Of a stretch of 64,000 nt of DNA, positions 7,685-16,383 are shown in pieces. The notes under the pieces are model-generated. The model saw nothing but the letters and a program-made list of their open reading frames with translations. It ran no database searches and was not told the DNA's origin. The stretch is from Nonomuraea sp. SYSU D8015 (GTDB lineage: Bacteria; Actinomycetota; Actinomycetes; Streptosporangiales; Streptosporangiaceae): contig NZ_VJYI01000002.1 of assembly GCF_008065375.1 (NCBI RefSeq), forward strand, positions 434,001 to 498,000. Reading direction: 5' to 3'. The translations under genes were made by a program, and so were the position numbers. Every line of letters starts with the position of its first letter. Position 1 is the stretch's first letter.

Positions 7685-9841
7685 ATGGGTTCGCAAAACC
7701 GGTCAATTCGGTTCAAGATCTTCTTATTGCTGCTGCTACCCCTCCTGTCTCTGAGCGCGCTCTGGGGTTTCGTCCTCAACCTCACCATGGGCGACGCCCA
7801 GTCACTGCTCCGTGCCGGAACGTTGTACCGGACCATCGGCGTCAAGTCCACCGATCTGGGCCTTCAACTCCAGGCCGAGCGCGTACGCTCAGCGGAGGCG
7901 CTCACGACGCGTGAGCTCACCGAGGCGCTCGGCGGCCAGCGCTCCCGCACCGACCGGTCCGTCACCGAGTTCCGTCAGGCCGTCAGCGAGGCCGGGGGCG
8001 CACTCGGCGACGACCTGCGCCTTCCGCTCGACACCCTGATGGGCGCACTCGACCGGCTGGGCTCGATCAGGGCCGACATCGACAACGGCCTCAGCTCCCG
8101 CCTCACTGGGCTGAACGAGTACAACCGCATCCTCGACTCGATCTTCCTGCTCTACGACCACCTGGTCACCGTCTCCGACCTGGCCATCCTCCAGCAGGCC
8201 TCCTCGCTGCAGGCCATGGGCATGGCCAGGGAGTACATCGCCAGGGAGAACGCCCTCGTCATCGGGGCGCTGGCCGACCGGCGACTCACCGGCCCCGAGA
8301 CCGCCGCCTTCACCGAGTACGCCGCCTCCAGGAAGTTCCTCCACGCGCGCGGGCTCGCCGGGCTCGACGTGACGCTTCGCCGGCCGTACGAGCAGGTCTT
8401 CGCCTCCGAGCCGTTCCAGAGCTTCGCCGCCATGGAGGCTCGGATCGTCAGGACCGGCGCCCCGCCTCCGGACGCCGACGCCTGGACCGACACGATCGAC
8501 AAGCTCACCGCCCAGTTCGACCAGCACGGCCTGGCCGCGTCCCAGGAGCTGGCCGCGCGCACGTCCGAGGCCGCGACCGCCACGGTCGTCAAGATCGCGT
8601 TCGCGGGCGGCATCGGCTTGATCGCGGTGCTCGCGTCGATCATCATCTCTGTACGGTTCGGTCGCCGGCTGGCCGGAGAACTCGGCGCGCTGCGCGGCGC
8701 CGCGGTGGAGCTGTCGGAGAAGCGGCTGCCCGACCTCGTCGAGCGGCTGCGCAAGGGCGAGGACGTCGACGTGGCGAAGGAGGCCAAGGCGATCAAGGTG
8801 AGTGGTTCCGCTGAGATCACCGACGTGGCCAGGGCCTTCGGTTCCGTGCAGCGCACCGCCGTGACCGCCGCGGTCGGCCAGGCCGCGCTGCGGCGCGGGG
8901 TCGGCCAGGTCTTCCTCAACCTCGCCCGGCGCAAGCAGGGTCTGCTGCACCGCCAGCTCGCGCTGCTCGACGGCATGCAGCGGCGCACCCACGACCCCGA
9001 CCGGCTGGAGGAGCTCTTCCGGCTCGATCACCTGACCACGCGCATGCGCCGGCACGCCGAGAGCCTCATGGTCCTGTCCGGCTCCGCGCCGGGGCGGGCG
9101 TGGCGCAAGCCCGTGCCCGTGATCGACATCGTGCGGGCCGCGGTGGCCGAGGTGGAGGACTATACCCGGGTCGACGTCGCGGCGATGCCGGTCAGCGCCT
9201 TCGACGGGGGCGCCGCCGCCGACCTCACCCACCTGATCGCCGAGCTGATCGAGAACGCCACCATCTACTCGCCGCCGGACACCGTGGTCAAGGTGCGCGG
9301 TGACCAGGTGAGCAACGGCTACGCCATCGAGATCGACGACAAAGGGCTGGGCCTGCCGCCCGCCGAGTACGCCGCGTTCAACAAGGTCCTGGCCGACCCG
9401 CCGGAGTTCGACCTCGCCGACAGCGACCGGCTCGGCCTGTTCGTGGTGGCCAGGCTGGCCGCGCGGCACGGGATCAAGGTGATGCTGCGGCGCTCGCCCC
9501 TCGGCGGCACGACCGCCATCGTGCTGGTGCCGCGCGCGCTGGTGACCGAGCAGACGGCGCTGACGGCCGGCGACGGCGGGGAAGAGATGGCCGCGCTGCC
9601 GAGCCGTACGCGGAAGAAGGCGCTCGCGGTGGTCACCTCGGGCACCCATGCCGGGCTGCCCAGGCGGGTGCGCCAGGCCAGCCTGTCGTCGCGGCTCAAG
9701 GAGTCCAAGCCGGAGCCGTCCCAGCCTCACGAACCGGAGAAGCAGACCGGGCGCTCTCCCGACGAGGTACGCGACTTGTTCTCCGCCTTCCAGCGGGGAA
9801 CCCAACGCGCCCGAGAAGAATCGAGTAAGGGGGATGCATGA
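7685..9841 (+). CDS. cvnA: Conservon sensor kinase-like protein CvnA (NIT domain)
   Basis: A 718-aa membrane sensor. The start MGSQNRSIRFK is chosen because the paralogue at 11626-14040 begins with MASGRSIRFK at the same point; ATG 7661 is the alternative and has a better spaced AGGTG. Domains: TM1 (about 8-30), extracytoplasmic nitrate/nitrite-sensing-like helical domain (about 35-300), TM2 (about 303-325, KIAFAGGIGLIAVLAS), a HAMP-like linker, then the kinase core. The core has LDHLTTRMRRHAE (H-box region), an N-box LIAELIENATIYS and a G-box EIDDKGLGLP. It heads a cvnABCD conservon, whose products form a membrane complex resembling eukaryotic G-protein-coupled systems in Streptomyces. A Pro/Arg-rich tail ends the protein. 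It overlaps cvnB by ATGA. Confidence 0.9.
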   Translation: MGSQNRSIRFKIFLLLLLPLLSLSALWGFVLNLTMGDAQSLLRAGTLYRTIGVKSTDLGLQLQAERVRSAEALTTRELTEALGGQRSRTDRSVTEFRQAVSEAGGALGDDLRLPLDTLMGALDRLGSIRADIDNGLSSRLTGLNEYNRILDSIFLLYDHLVTVSDLAILQQASSLQAMGMAREYIARENALVIGALADRRLTGPETAAFTEYAASRKFLHARGLAGLDVTLRRPYEQVFASEPFQSFAAMEARIVRTGAPPPDADAWTDTIDKLTAQFDQHGLAASQELAARTSEAATATVVKIAFAGGIGLIAVLASIIISVRFGRRLAGELGALRGAAVELSEKRLPDLVERLRKGEDVDVAKEAKAIKVSGSAEITDVARAFGSVQRTAVTAAVGQAALRRGVGQVFLNLARRKQGLLHRQLALLDGMQRRTHDPDRLEELFRLDHLTTRMRRHAESLMVLSGSAPGRAWRKPVPVIDIVRAAVAEVEDYTRVDVAAMPVSAFDGGAAADLTHLIAELIENATIYSPPDTVVKVRGDQVSNGYAIEIDDKGLGLPPAEYAAFNKVLADPPEFDLADSDRLGLFVVARLAARHGIKVMLRRSPLGGTTAIVLVPRALVTEQTALTAGDGGEEMAALPSRTRKKALAVVTSGTHAGLPRRVRQASLSSRLKESKPEPSQPHEPEKQTGRSPDEVRDLFSAFQRGTQRAREESSKGDA

Positions 9842-10245
9842 GTGCGCCGACCACCAACACCGGTGAGCTCAACTGGCTGCTGGACGATCTGACCTCCAGG
9901 GTCGCGGCCGTACGCCAGGCGGTGATCTTGTCGACCGACGGCCTGGCGGTCGGCTACAGCAAGGGCTTGAGCCGCGAGGACGCCGAGCACTTGTCGGCCG
10001 TGGCGGCCGGTTTCCAGAGCCTGGCACGCGGCACCGGCCGCCATTTCGGCGGCGGCGACGTGCGGCAGACCATTGTGGAGATGGAGACGGCGTTCCTGTT
10101 CGTCACCGCGGCGGGCCAGGGCACCTGCCTGGCCGTGATCGCCGATGCGAACGTGGACGTCGGCCACATCGCCTACGAGATGGCGATGCTCGTCAAGCGG
10201 GTGGGCCAGCACATCACCACCAATCCACGCGCTGGGGCGTCATGA
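9838..10245 (+). CDS. cvnB: Roadblock/LC7-domain protein CvnB
   Basis: A 135-aa protein of the roadblock/LC7 family (ELNWLLDDLTSRVAAVRQAV, AVILSTDGLAVGYSKGLSR), the expected fold and size for CvnB. In conservons it binds the CvnD GTPase or the sensor as a MglB-like regulator. Start and stop overlap both neighbours by 4 nt, so it is translationally coupled within cvnABCD. All residues of the compact alpha/beta fold appear intact. Confidence 0.92.
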   Translation: MSAPTTNTGELNWLLDDLTSRVAAVRQAVILSTDGLAVGYSKGLSREDAEHLSAVAAGFQSLARGTGRHFGGGDVRQTIVEMETAFLFVTAAGQGTCLAVIADANVDVGHIAYEMAMLVKRVGQHITTNPRAGAS

Positions 10246-10604
10246 GCGATAGCCCGCAGTGGTTCGATGAGGAGGCCGGGCCCCTCGTCCGGCCCTACGC
10301 CCTCATCCGCGGCCGCACGCGTTCCTCGGGGGACGCGTTCGACCTCGTCGCGACCGTGCGTGCCATCGGCGAGCCGACGGGCGAGCTCGGTCCCGAGCAG
10401 CAACTCATCCTGCGGGCTGCGCGCAGTCCGATCTCGGTGGCCGACCTGGCCGTCGAACTCGACCTGCCAGTCGGCGTCGTCCGGGTGCTGCTCGGCGACA
10501 TGCGTGACCACGGCCTCATCTCGGTGACGTCGTCCTCCGCCGGAGGGGCGCGGACGAATGAGCGCATTCTCAAGGAAGTGATCAATGGACTCCGTGCTCT
10601 CTGA
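10242..10604 (+). CDS. cvnC: DUF742 winged-helix protein CvnC
   Basis: A 120-aa DUF742 protein. It opens with the family hallmark WFDEEAGPLVRPYALIRGRT and continues with a winged-helix region (SVADLAVELDLPVGVVRVLL, DHGLISV). The C-terminus EVINGLRAL is shared with the second CvnC at 11255. The final 20 nt also encode the first codons of cvnD in another frame. Role: third member of the conservon complex, probably a DNA-binding or adaptor protein. Confidence 0.92.
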   Translation: MSDSPQWFDEEAGPLVRPYALIRGRTRSSGDAFDLVATVRAIGEPTGELGPEQQLILRAARSPISVADLAVELDLPVGVVRVLLGDMRDHGLISVTSSSAGGARTNERILKEVINGLRAL

Positions 10605-11157
10605 GGACCCCGTCGCACTGAAGATCCTCATCGCGGGCGGCTTCGGCGTCGGCAAGACCACCCTGGTCGGGTCGATCAGCGAGATCAAACCACTCCGCAC
10701 GGAGGAGGTGCTCTCCGACCGCGGGATCGGCGTCGACGACCTCGACGGCGTCGAGGCCAAGACCACCACGACCGTGGCGATGGACTTCGGCCGCATCACG
10801 ATCCGCGAAGGGCTCGTCGTCTACCTGTTCGGCACGCCCGGGCAGGAGCGGTTCTGGTTCATGTGGGACGAGCTGTCCTATGGCGCGCTGGGCGCGGTCG
10901 TGATCGCCGACACCCGGCGGCTGACCGACTGCTTCCCATCCGTGGACTACTTCGAGCAGCGCGGGACGCCGTTCGTGGTGGCCGTCAACTGCTTCGACGG
11001 GGCCGAGCAGCACAGCGTGGACGACGTGCGCATCGCGCTCGACCTGGACGACGACGTCCCGGTGATGCTCTGCGACGTACGGCGGCGCACGTCGGCCAAG
11101 GAAGTGATGATCACCCTGGTCGAGCATTCCCTCAGGACATTGACGTCGGCAAATTAG
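10585..11157 (+). CDS. cvnD: Conservon small GTPase CvnD
   Basis: A 190-aa Ras-like ATP/GTP-binding protein. The G1 loop is GGFGVGKTTLVG. The region KTTTTVAMDFGRI serves as switch I, and G3 is LFGTPGQERFWFMW. The G4 position reads NCFDG instead of NKxD, as usual for conservon GTPases, so guanine specificity rests on a degenerate motif. It starts inside the end of cvnC (20-nt overlap) and is the last gene of the operon. A hairpin terminator follows at 11182-11234. Confidence 0.92.
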   Translation: MDSVLSEDPVALKILIAGGFGVGKTTLVGSISEIKPLRTEEVLSDRGIGVDDLDGVEAKTTTTVAMDFGRITIREGLVVYLFGTPGQERFWFMWDELSYGALGAVVIADTRRLTDCFPSVDYFEQRGTPFVVAVNCFDGAEQHSVDDVRIALDLDDDVPVMLCDVRRRTSAKEVMITLVEHSLRTLTSAN

Positions 11158-11181
11158 GATCCAGGCCCGGATCCGGAGCGG

Positions 11182-11234
11182 GGTCCAGGGCGCCCTCAGC
11201 GCGAGCGTGAGCGCCCTTCCGGCGACCCTGGACC
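11182..11234. terminator. Bidirectional hairpin between two convergent conservons
   Basis: Nine perfect base pairs (11182-11190 with 11226-11234) enclose a GC-rich inner imperfect repeat. It lies between cvnD (+) and cvnC2 (-) in a 97-bp gap, so it probably ends transcription in both directions. An A-run (CCAAAATGG) on the plus side is short. Confidence 0.6.
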
Positions 11235-11254
11235 AAAATGGAGCCTTCGGGGCT

Positions 11255-11629
11255 TCAGAGCGCCCTGAGGCCGTTGATGACCTCTCGCAGCAGGCTCTCC
11301 GTCGACGAGGACGCCCTGTCGCGCCCCTCACGCACTGAGATCAGGCCGTACTCCAGCAGGTCGCTCAGAAGCACCCGCGCCACGCCGACGGGCAGGCCCA
11401 CCTCCGAGGCGAGCTCGACGACGGGCTTGGGCCGGCCGGCCAGGCAGCTGATCACCCGGCGGTGCTGGGCGCTGAGCTCGGCGTTGGCCGGGGCGGGCAA
11501 CCCCGTCGGGACGACGGTCGCCAGCAGGTCGAGCGTGGAGGACGCGGGTCTGGTGCGTCCACGCGCGACCGCGTACGGCCGTACGACGGGCCCCGCCTCC
11601 TCGTCGACCCACTCGTGCTCGCGGCTCAC
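11255..11629 (-). CDS. DUF742 protein, second CvnC
   Basis: A 124-aa paralogue of the CvnC at 10242. The hallmark VDEEAGPVVRPYAVARGRT opens the protein. A winged-helix segment (VVELASEVGLPVGVARVLL, EYGLISV) follows, and the C-terminus is EVINGLRAL. It overlaps the upstream sensor gene by ATGA (11626-11629). No roadblock or GTPase gene lies in this second unit, so it must act in a two-protein system or borrow CvnB/CvnD from elsewhere. Confidence 0.9.
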   Translation of the reverse strand: MSREHEWVDEEAGPVVRPYAVARGRTRPASSTLDLLATVVPTGLPAPANAELSAQHRRVISCLAGRPKPVVELASEVGLPVGVARVLLSDLLEYGLISVREGRDRASSSTESLLREVINGLRAL

Positions 11630-14040
11630 GGCTGAGATCCCCCATCCTGGTCGCTGTCCTGCCGCCCGCGCTGCCAGCCGGACTGGAGCGAGGAGAGCAA
11701 CGCCCTGGCCTCCTCGGGCGAGCGCTGCTCACCGGCCGGCGGTCCCGCGTGCGGCGCCTGCTGGAGCCGCTGCGGCAGGCCGTTCTGCCGCTGGCGGCGA
11801 GGCAGGCCGGTCGGCCGGTCGCCGGACGCCTGCTCGTCGGAGTCCGGCTGATCGGCGGGCCGCTCACGCTGCGGCAGGCTGGTCGTGGTCCGGTCCCGCT
11901 GCGGCAGGCTCGTGGTCCGCTCGCGCTGCGGGAGTCCGGTGGTCCGCTCACGCTGCGGCAGGCCGGTGAGCCCGTCGCGTTGCGGCAGGCTCGTGAGGCC
12001 CTCGGGCTGGGGCAGGTCGGTCGACCCCAGCTCCGTCTGCTGCGTGAGTGCGGGGCCCGTGCCGCGCTTGCTGGTGCGCACCCTGCGCGGCAGCTCGCCA
12101 TCCCCCGTGGTCTCCGGTCGGACGACCGACACGGAGACGGACTCGAACTCCAGCGGCTGCACCGGGGTCGCCATCGGCTCGACCAGCTCTCCCGGCACCA
12201 GCACGATGGCCGTGGTCCCCCCGTACGGGGACGGCTTGAGCGTCACCTTGATGCCGTGCCGGGCGGCGAGCATGCCCACCACCGCGAACCCGAGCCGCTC
12301 GGTCTGGGCGGCGTCGAAGTCGGGCGGGCTGGCCAGGCGCTCGTTGATGGCCCTGCGGGTGGCCTCGTCCATGCCCAGGCCGCGGTCCTCGATCTCGACG
12401 GCGAAGCCCCTGCCCACGATCTCGCCGCGTACGGAGACCTCGTTGCTGGGCGAGGAGAACGAGGCGGCGTTCTCGATCAGCTCGGCGAACAGGTGCATCA
12501 GGTCCGCCACGGCCCCGCCGGAGACGCCCACCTCGGTCATCGGGTAGACCCGCACCCGGGTGTACTCCTCCACCTGGGCCGCCGCGCCGCTCAGCACGTC
12601 CTCCATCGGGATGACGCCGCGCCACCTGCGGCCCGCGGAGCCGCCCGAGAGCAGCACCAGGCCCTCGGCATGGCGGCGCATGCGGGTGGTCAGGTGGTCT
12701 AGCTTGAACAGACGCTCCAGCGCCTCGGGCTCCTCCGTCTGGCGCTGCATCTCGTCCAGCAGCTTGAGCTGGCGCTGGAGCAGCGACTGGCTGCGCCTGG
12801 CCAGGTTGCGCAGCGCCTCGGACAGGCCCTGGCGCAGCCTGGCCTGCTCGACGGCCGCGTCCACGGCGGTGCTCTGCACGCTGTCGAACGCCGCCGCCAG
12901 GTCGCTGACCTCGCTGGTGGCCTTGTCGCCCACCCTGATGGGCGGCGCCTCGGTCTCGATGTCCACGCTCTCGCCCTTGCGCAGCTTCGCCACGACGTCG
13001 GGGAGCCTGACCTCGGCCAGGTCGAGCGCGGTACGGCGCAGCGCCGCGAGCTCGCGGGTGATCCTGCGGCCGACCCGGATCGACATCACGACCGAGAAGA
13101 TCACCGCGATCAGTCCGAGCACGCCGGCGACGGCGGCCCGCACCACGATCGCGATGCCCGCGGGCTCCATCCTGGCCAGCAGCTTGTCGCCGGTGCGCCA
13201 GATGGCCTCTTGGTATTCCTTCTGCACCTGGTCGGCGACGCCCCGCCAGAGCTCGATGTCCAGCTGCTGACCGTCGATGTAGCTCTCCACCAGGTTCTCC
13301 ATGGTGACGTACCTGGGGGAGTAGTACATCTTCTCGAACGGGGCCCGCAGCTCGGTGTCGAGGTTGGCCAGGGCCTTCGGGAACAGGCGCGACCTCGACC
13401 CGTCGAGGGCGGCCAGCATGTGGGCGGTCGGCATGCTCGGCTGGCCGTTCGCGGCGACGACCAGGGCGTGCTCGCGGCTCATCAGCTCACGCACCTCGTC
13501 GGCGGCGATCAGGCCCTGCGCCTGGAGCGCGAGCTGGAGGTCCGTGCTGACCGTCAGCCGGGAGTAGAGCAGGTGAACCTCGTCGGAGATCTTGGCGTAC
13601 TCCGTGACGAGGGCGGTGGGGGTGAGCCTGCGCTCGTCCACCTTCCGCCTGATGTCCGGGAGCCGGTCGATCGCCGCGTACACGGTCTGGAGCTGGTTCT
13701 TCATGTCCGCCGTGAGCACGGCCTGCACGTCCTCGGACAGCCCCTGCTCCTGGAGCTTCTTCCTGTTCGAGTCGACCTTGGCGCGGGCCTCGGCCAGCGC
13801 GCCCGGGTTCGTGACGGTGCCCGCGATCCGCTCGGCGGAGGCCAGCCGCTCGGTCTGCAGGTTGCCGACGAGGCCGTCGGCGTTGTTGATGACGCCTGTC
13901 CAGATGGTCTCGACCTTGAGCAGGTTGAGCGCCTCTCCCGACGTGGTGCTCGCGGCGAAGCCCCAGAGCGCGATCAGGGAGATCAAGGGGATGACGAGCA
14001 GCGTCGAGATCTTGAATCGGATGGATCTGCCCGATGCCAT
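11626..14040 (-). CDS. Conservon-type sensor kinase-like protein, second CvnA
   Basis: An 804-aa protein with start MASGRSIRFK at 14040, matching the paralogue at 7685. TM1 lies near 14-33, then a helical NIT-like sensor domain, then TM2 near 300-325 (AIVVRAAVAGVLGLIAVIFS). The kinase core shows LDHLTTRMRRHAEGLVLLSG, N-box LFAELIENAASFSS and G-box EIEDRGLGM. The C-terminal 130 residues are disordered and carry tandem copies of LPQRERTT-type octads (about residues 675-730), not found in the first copy. It is followed only by a CvnC gene, so this is a reduced conservon convergent to the full one. Confidence 0.88.
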   Translation of the reverse strand: MASGRSIRFKISTLLVIPLISLIALWGFAASTTSGEALNLLKVETIWTGVINNADGLVGNLQTERLASAERIAGTVTNPGALAEARAKVDSNRKKLQEQGLSEDVQAVLTADMKNQLQTVYAAIDRLPDIRRKVDERRLTPTALVTEYAKISDEVHLLYSRLTVSTDLQLALQAQGLIAADEVRELMSREHALVVAANGQPSMPTAHMLAALDGSRSRLFPKALANLDTELRAPFEKMYYSPRYVTMENLVESYIDGQQLDIELWRGVADQVQKEYQEAIWRTGDKLLARMEPAGIAIVVRAAVAGVLGLIAVIFSVVMSIRVGRRITRELAALRRTALDLAEVRLPDVVAKLRKGESVDIETEAPPIRVGDKATSEVSDLAAAFDSVQSTAVDAAVEQARLRQGLSEALRNLARRSQSLLQRQLKLLDEMQRQTEEPEALERLFKLDHLTTRMRRHAEGLVLLSGGSAGRRWRGVIPMEDVLSGAAAQVEEYTRVRVYPMTEVGVSGGAVADLMHLFAELIENAASFSSPSNEVSVRGEIVGRGFAVEIEDRGLGMDEATRRAINERLASPPDFDAAQTERLGFAVVGMLAARHGIKVTLKPSPYGGTTAIVLVPGELVEPMATPVQPLEFESVSVSVVRPETTGDGELPRRVRTSKRGTGPALTQQTELGSTDLPQPEGLTSLPQRDGLTGLPQRERTTGLPQRERTTSLPQRDRTTTSLPQRERPADQPDSDEQASGDRPTGLPRRQRQNGLPQRLQQAPHAGPPAGEQRSPEEARALLSSLQSGWQRGRQDSDQDGGSQP
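11868..12010 (-). repeat. Coding tandem repeats (LPQRxxxT units) in the second CvnA tail
   Basis: Five to seven imperfect units of about 24 bp (for example GLPQRERTT, SLPQRDRTTT) in the disordered C-terminus of the sensor. They remain in frame, so this is a protein repeat rather than a DNA element. Basic arginines alternate with acidic residues. Confidence 0.75.
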
Positions 14041-14137
14041 GACACCTGCTCCCGGATAGAAGATCGCGGGAGAGAATAGCACCGAAACACCTGGTTTTAA
14101 GATCGACTAGCGATAATCAAGTGATATGTCGGGAAAT

Positions 14138-14815
14138 TTAGGCCCGTACGCGGACGCCTCGTAGCGCCCCGCCACCGACCCGTGACACCACGCCAACACG
14201 CTGACGCCACACGAGCCAGGCCAGCCAGCCCGCCAGCACACCCAGCAACGCCACCTCGGCGCCCAGCAGCAACCGCTCCACGAGACCGATCATCACCCGG
14301 TCGCCCGGCATGGCCACGTACGTGATTGCCAGCAGCCCGAACCCCCCGGCCAGCGCCACCCACTCCACGGCCCGCGCCACGGGCTTCCAGTCGGCGCTGG
14401 CGGCCAGCCTGGGCACCAGCAGGGCTCCGGCGGCCGGGAGGCTCACGAAGGCCGCCACGGACACGTACCGGTGGATCTGGGCCGCCAGATCGAGGTCCGT
14501 GCCGATGGGCGTGGTCGGGACGATCGAGGCCACCACGAGCGCTCCCGACCACACCATCAGCAACCGCTCCGGCATCCCGCGGACCGGCGCCCCCGCCGCC
14601 CGCAGCCCCGCCAGCAACGCCAGCGACCCGATCCCGAGCACCGCCATCGCGACCTCCGTGACGCCCCCGCGGTCGGCCACGGCGTATTCGCTGATGGTGA
14701 CGTTCATGGGGTCCAGATACGGGTCGGGGTCGAACTGTCCGACCACCACCGCGACCACCGAGAACAGGATCGAGCCACAGGCGATCAGGGGATAGAGCCT
14801 CTTAGCTGCGGTCAT
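14138..14815 (-). CDS. DUF998-family membrane protein
   Basis: A 225-aa polytopic protein. The ATG at 14815 (MTAAKRLYPLIACGS) is chosen because membrane topology begins there; upstream in-frame codons are Pro/Arg-rich and lack hydrophobicity. Six hydrophobic helices are visible. The N-terminal loop DPDPYLDPMNVTISEYAVADRG matches the DUF998 pattern (NPxxxxISEY). Function is unknown; the family contains small integral membrane proteins with no assigned activity. It stands alone, divergent from the gene at 14982. Confidence 0.75.
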   Translation of the reverse strand: MTAAKRLYPLIACGSILFSVVAVVVGQFDPDPYLDPMNVTISEYAVADRGGVTEVAMAVLGIGSLALLAGLRAAGAPVRGMPERLLMVWSGALVVASIVPTTPIGTDLDLAAQIHRYVSVAAFVSLPAAGALLVPRLAASADWKPVARAVEWVALAGGFGLLAITYVAMPGDRVMIGLVERLLLGAEVALLGVLAGWLAWLVWRQRVGVVSRVGGGALRGVRVRA

Positions 14816-14981
14816 GGGGCAACTCTCCCGCCGCGCCCCCGTCCCCCACATCCGGCTCGATCCCCTAGCCGCCCCTGACCCCGACCCTGAGTTCCCCGGA
14901 GTCCCGGTTTCCACCGCTTCGCGATCTTCCGTACGCTCGGTCGGCGTGCCACGGCGCGTGGCGGACACGAGGGGACGGGTC

Positions 14982-16292
14982 ATGGTGAAGAGAATCGCCC
15001 GATTAGAGATCGGGTTGATACTGGCGGGGCTGATCGCGATCGCGGTTCTCCGCCCGCACGGCTTGTGGGGTGACGGCGGAGGGCGCCACGAGAATCTCAC
15101 CGAGTTATTGACGACCGGCGAGGCGCCCGACGGCAAGTATTCATTGATCGGCCCGATTTTCTCGGCCCCGCTGTGGCTGGCCGGTCAGTTGCTGAACGCG
15201 CGGGAGGCGTGGGTCGCGCACTACAACGGCGTCGTTTTCGCTTTGGGCCTTCTGGCGTTCTACTGGATGTTGCGCGACCGGATGCCCCGCGAGGTCCTGC
15301 GTACGTTTCTGCTGTTGCTGGTCTTCGCTTCGATGTTCGCCAAGCACGTCACCCTTTACTACGGGGAGGTGTTCACCGCGGTCCTGGTGGCGGTCGGCAC
15401 CCTCGCCGTGGTCACCGAGCGCCGCGGCGGGTGGGCGGCGATCGTCATTGGAGTGGCCAACACGCCGGCCTCCCTGGTCGGCATGGGGTTTCTGGCCCTC
15501 AGGCGAGTGTGGGACACCCGCCGGGCCTGGTGTCTGCTCGCGATCTTCGCGGCGGCCGCCCTCGTGCTGGCCGAGGCGTGGATCCGGCGCGGCAACCCGT
15601 TCCTCACGGGGTACGAGTCAGGAAACCAGGGCCACCGCTCGGTCATGCCGTATTCAGGGCTGCCCGGCTTCAGCTATCCGCTGTTCTTCGGGCTGCTGTC
15701 GCTCCTGCTTTCCTTCGGGAAGGGGCTCGTGTTCTTCGCGCCCGGTTTCTTCCTGCCGGTTCGAGAGAGGCTGAAGGAGTTACGGGCCGACGCCGATCTG
15801 GGCGCGCTCCACGGCATGTGGATGGCTTTCACCGTCGGCCTGCTCCTGCTCTACGCCAATTACTGGGCCTGGACCGGTGCGCATTTCTGGGGACCGCGAT
15901 ATCTGCTCTTCGCGTCCCTTCCCGCCTGCCTGGTGCTGGCGGTGCGCATACACCGTCCCTACGACACCCTCCTCCCCAATGTGCTGACCCTGGCGGCCGT
16001 CGCCCTCTCGGTCTGGGTCGGGGTGAACGGGGTCGTCTTCGGCGACAGCGCCGCCACGCCGACCGGCTGCCTGGTGGGCGGGACGATGTACGAGCCGCCG
16101 CTGTGCTACTACACCCCGGAGTTCAGCGCGCTGTGGTACCCGTTCGTCGAACCGCCGGTCCTGGACACGGCCCAGGTCGTCTCCCTGGTCTTCGGACTGA
16201 CCGCCGGCGCGTACGTGCTGGCGCGCCCGGCACTCGTCGTGTTCCGCCAGCTGTACGACCGGCTGGTCCCTTCGCCGCGAAGAATTCACTGA
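14982..16292 (+). CDS. Polytopic membrane protein, possible GT-C type glycosyltransferase
   Basis: A 436-aa protein with about ten membrane helices. Start ATG 14982 (MVKRIARLEIG) has a GAGGGGA upstream. The first periplasmic loop contains acidic residues (LWGDGGGRHENLTELL), and the order of helices recalls GT-C/DolP-mannose transferases, but no clear Asp-Asp motif is seen, so the enzyme class is only suggested. The segment CLVGGTMYEPPLCYYTPEF forms a Cys-containing external loop. It stands apart from its neighbours. Confidence 0.5.
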   Translation: MVKRIARLEIGLILAGLIAIAVLRPHGLWGDGGGRHENLTELLTTGEAPDGKYSLIGPIFSAPLWLAGQLLNAREAWVAHYNGVVFALGLLAFYWMLRDRMPREVLRTFLLLLVFASMFAKHVTLYYGEVFTAVLVAVGTLAVVTERRGGWAAIVIGVANTPASLVGMGFLALRRVWDTRRAWCLLAIFAAAALVLAEAWIRRGNPFLTGYESGNQGHRSVMPYSGLPGFSYPLFFGLLSLLLSFGKGLVFFAPGFFLPVRERLKELRADADLGALHGMWMAFTVGLLLLYANYWAWTGAHFWGPRYLLFASLPACLVLAVRIHRPYDTLLPNVLTLAAVALSVWVGVNGVVFGDSAATPTGCLVGGTMYEPPLCYYTPEFSALWYPFVEPPVLDTAQVVSLVFGLTAGAYVLARPALVVFRQLYDRLVPSPRRIH

Positions 16293-16383
16293 TTCAACAT
16301 TGCCACTTCGGTATCGTGCGTCCCAATTGCCCCATAATCGTCCGCGCCCACACATGAGCGTCGAGCAGCCGCGGAGAGCGAGC

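Noticed and set aside
7889..9805. 638-aa minus-strand ORF opposite the first cvnA
   Set aside because: Arg/Gly/Asp-rich composition and no family motifs; it is a high-GC shadow of cvnA, which has clear kinase motifs.
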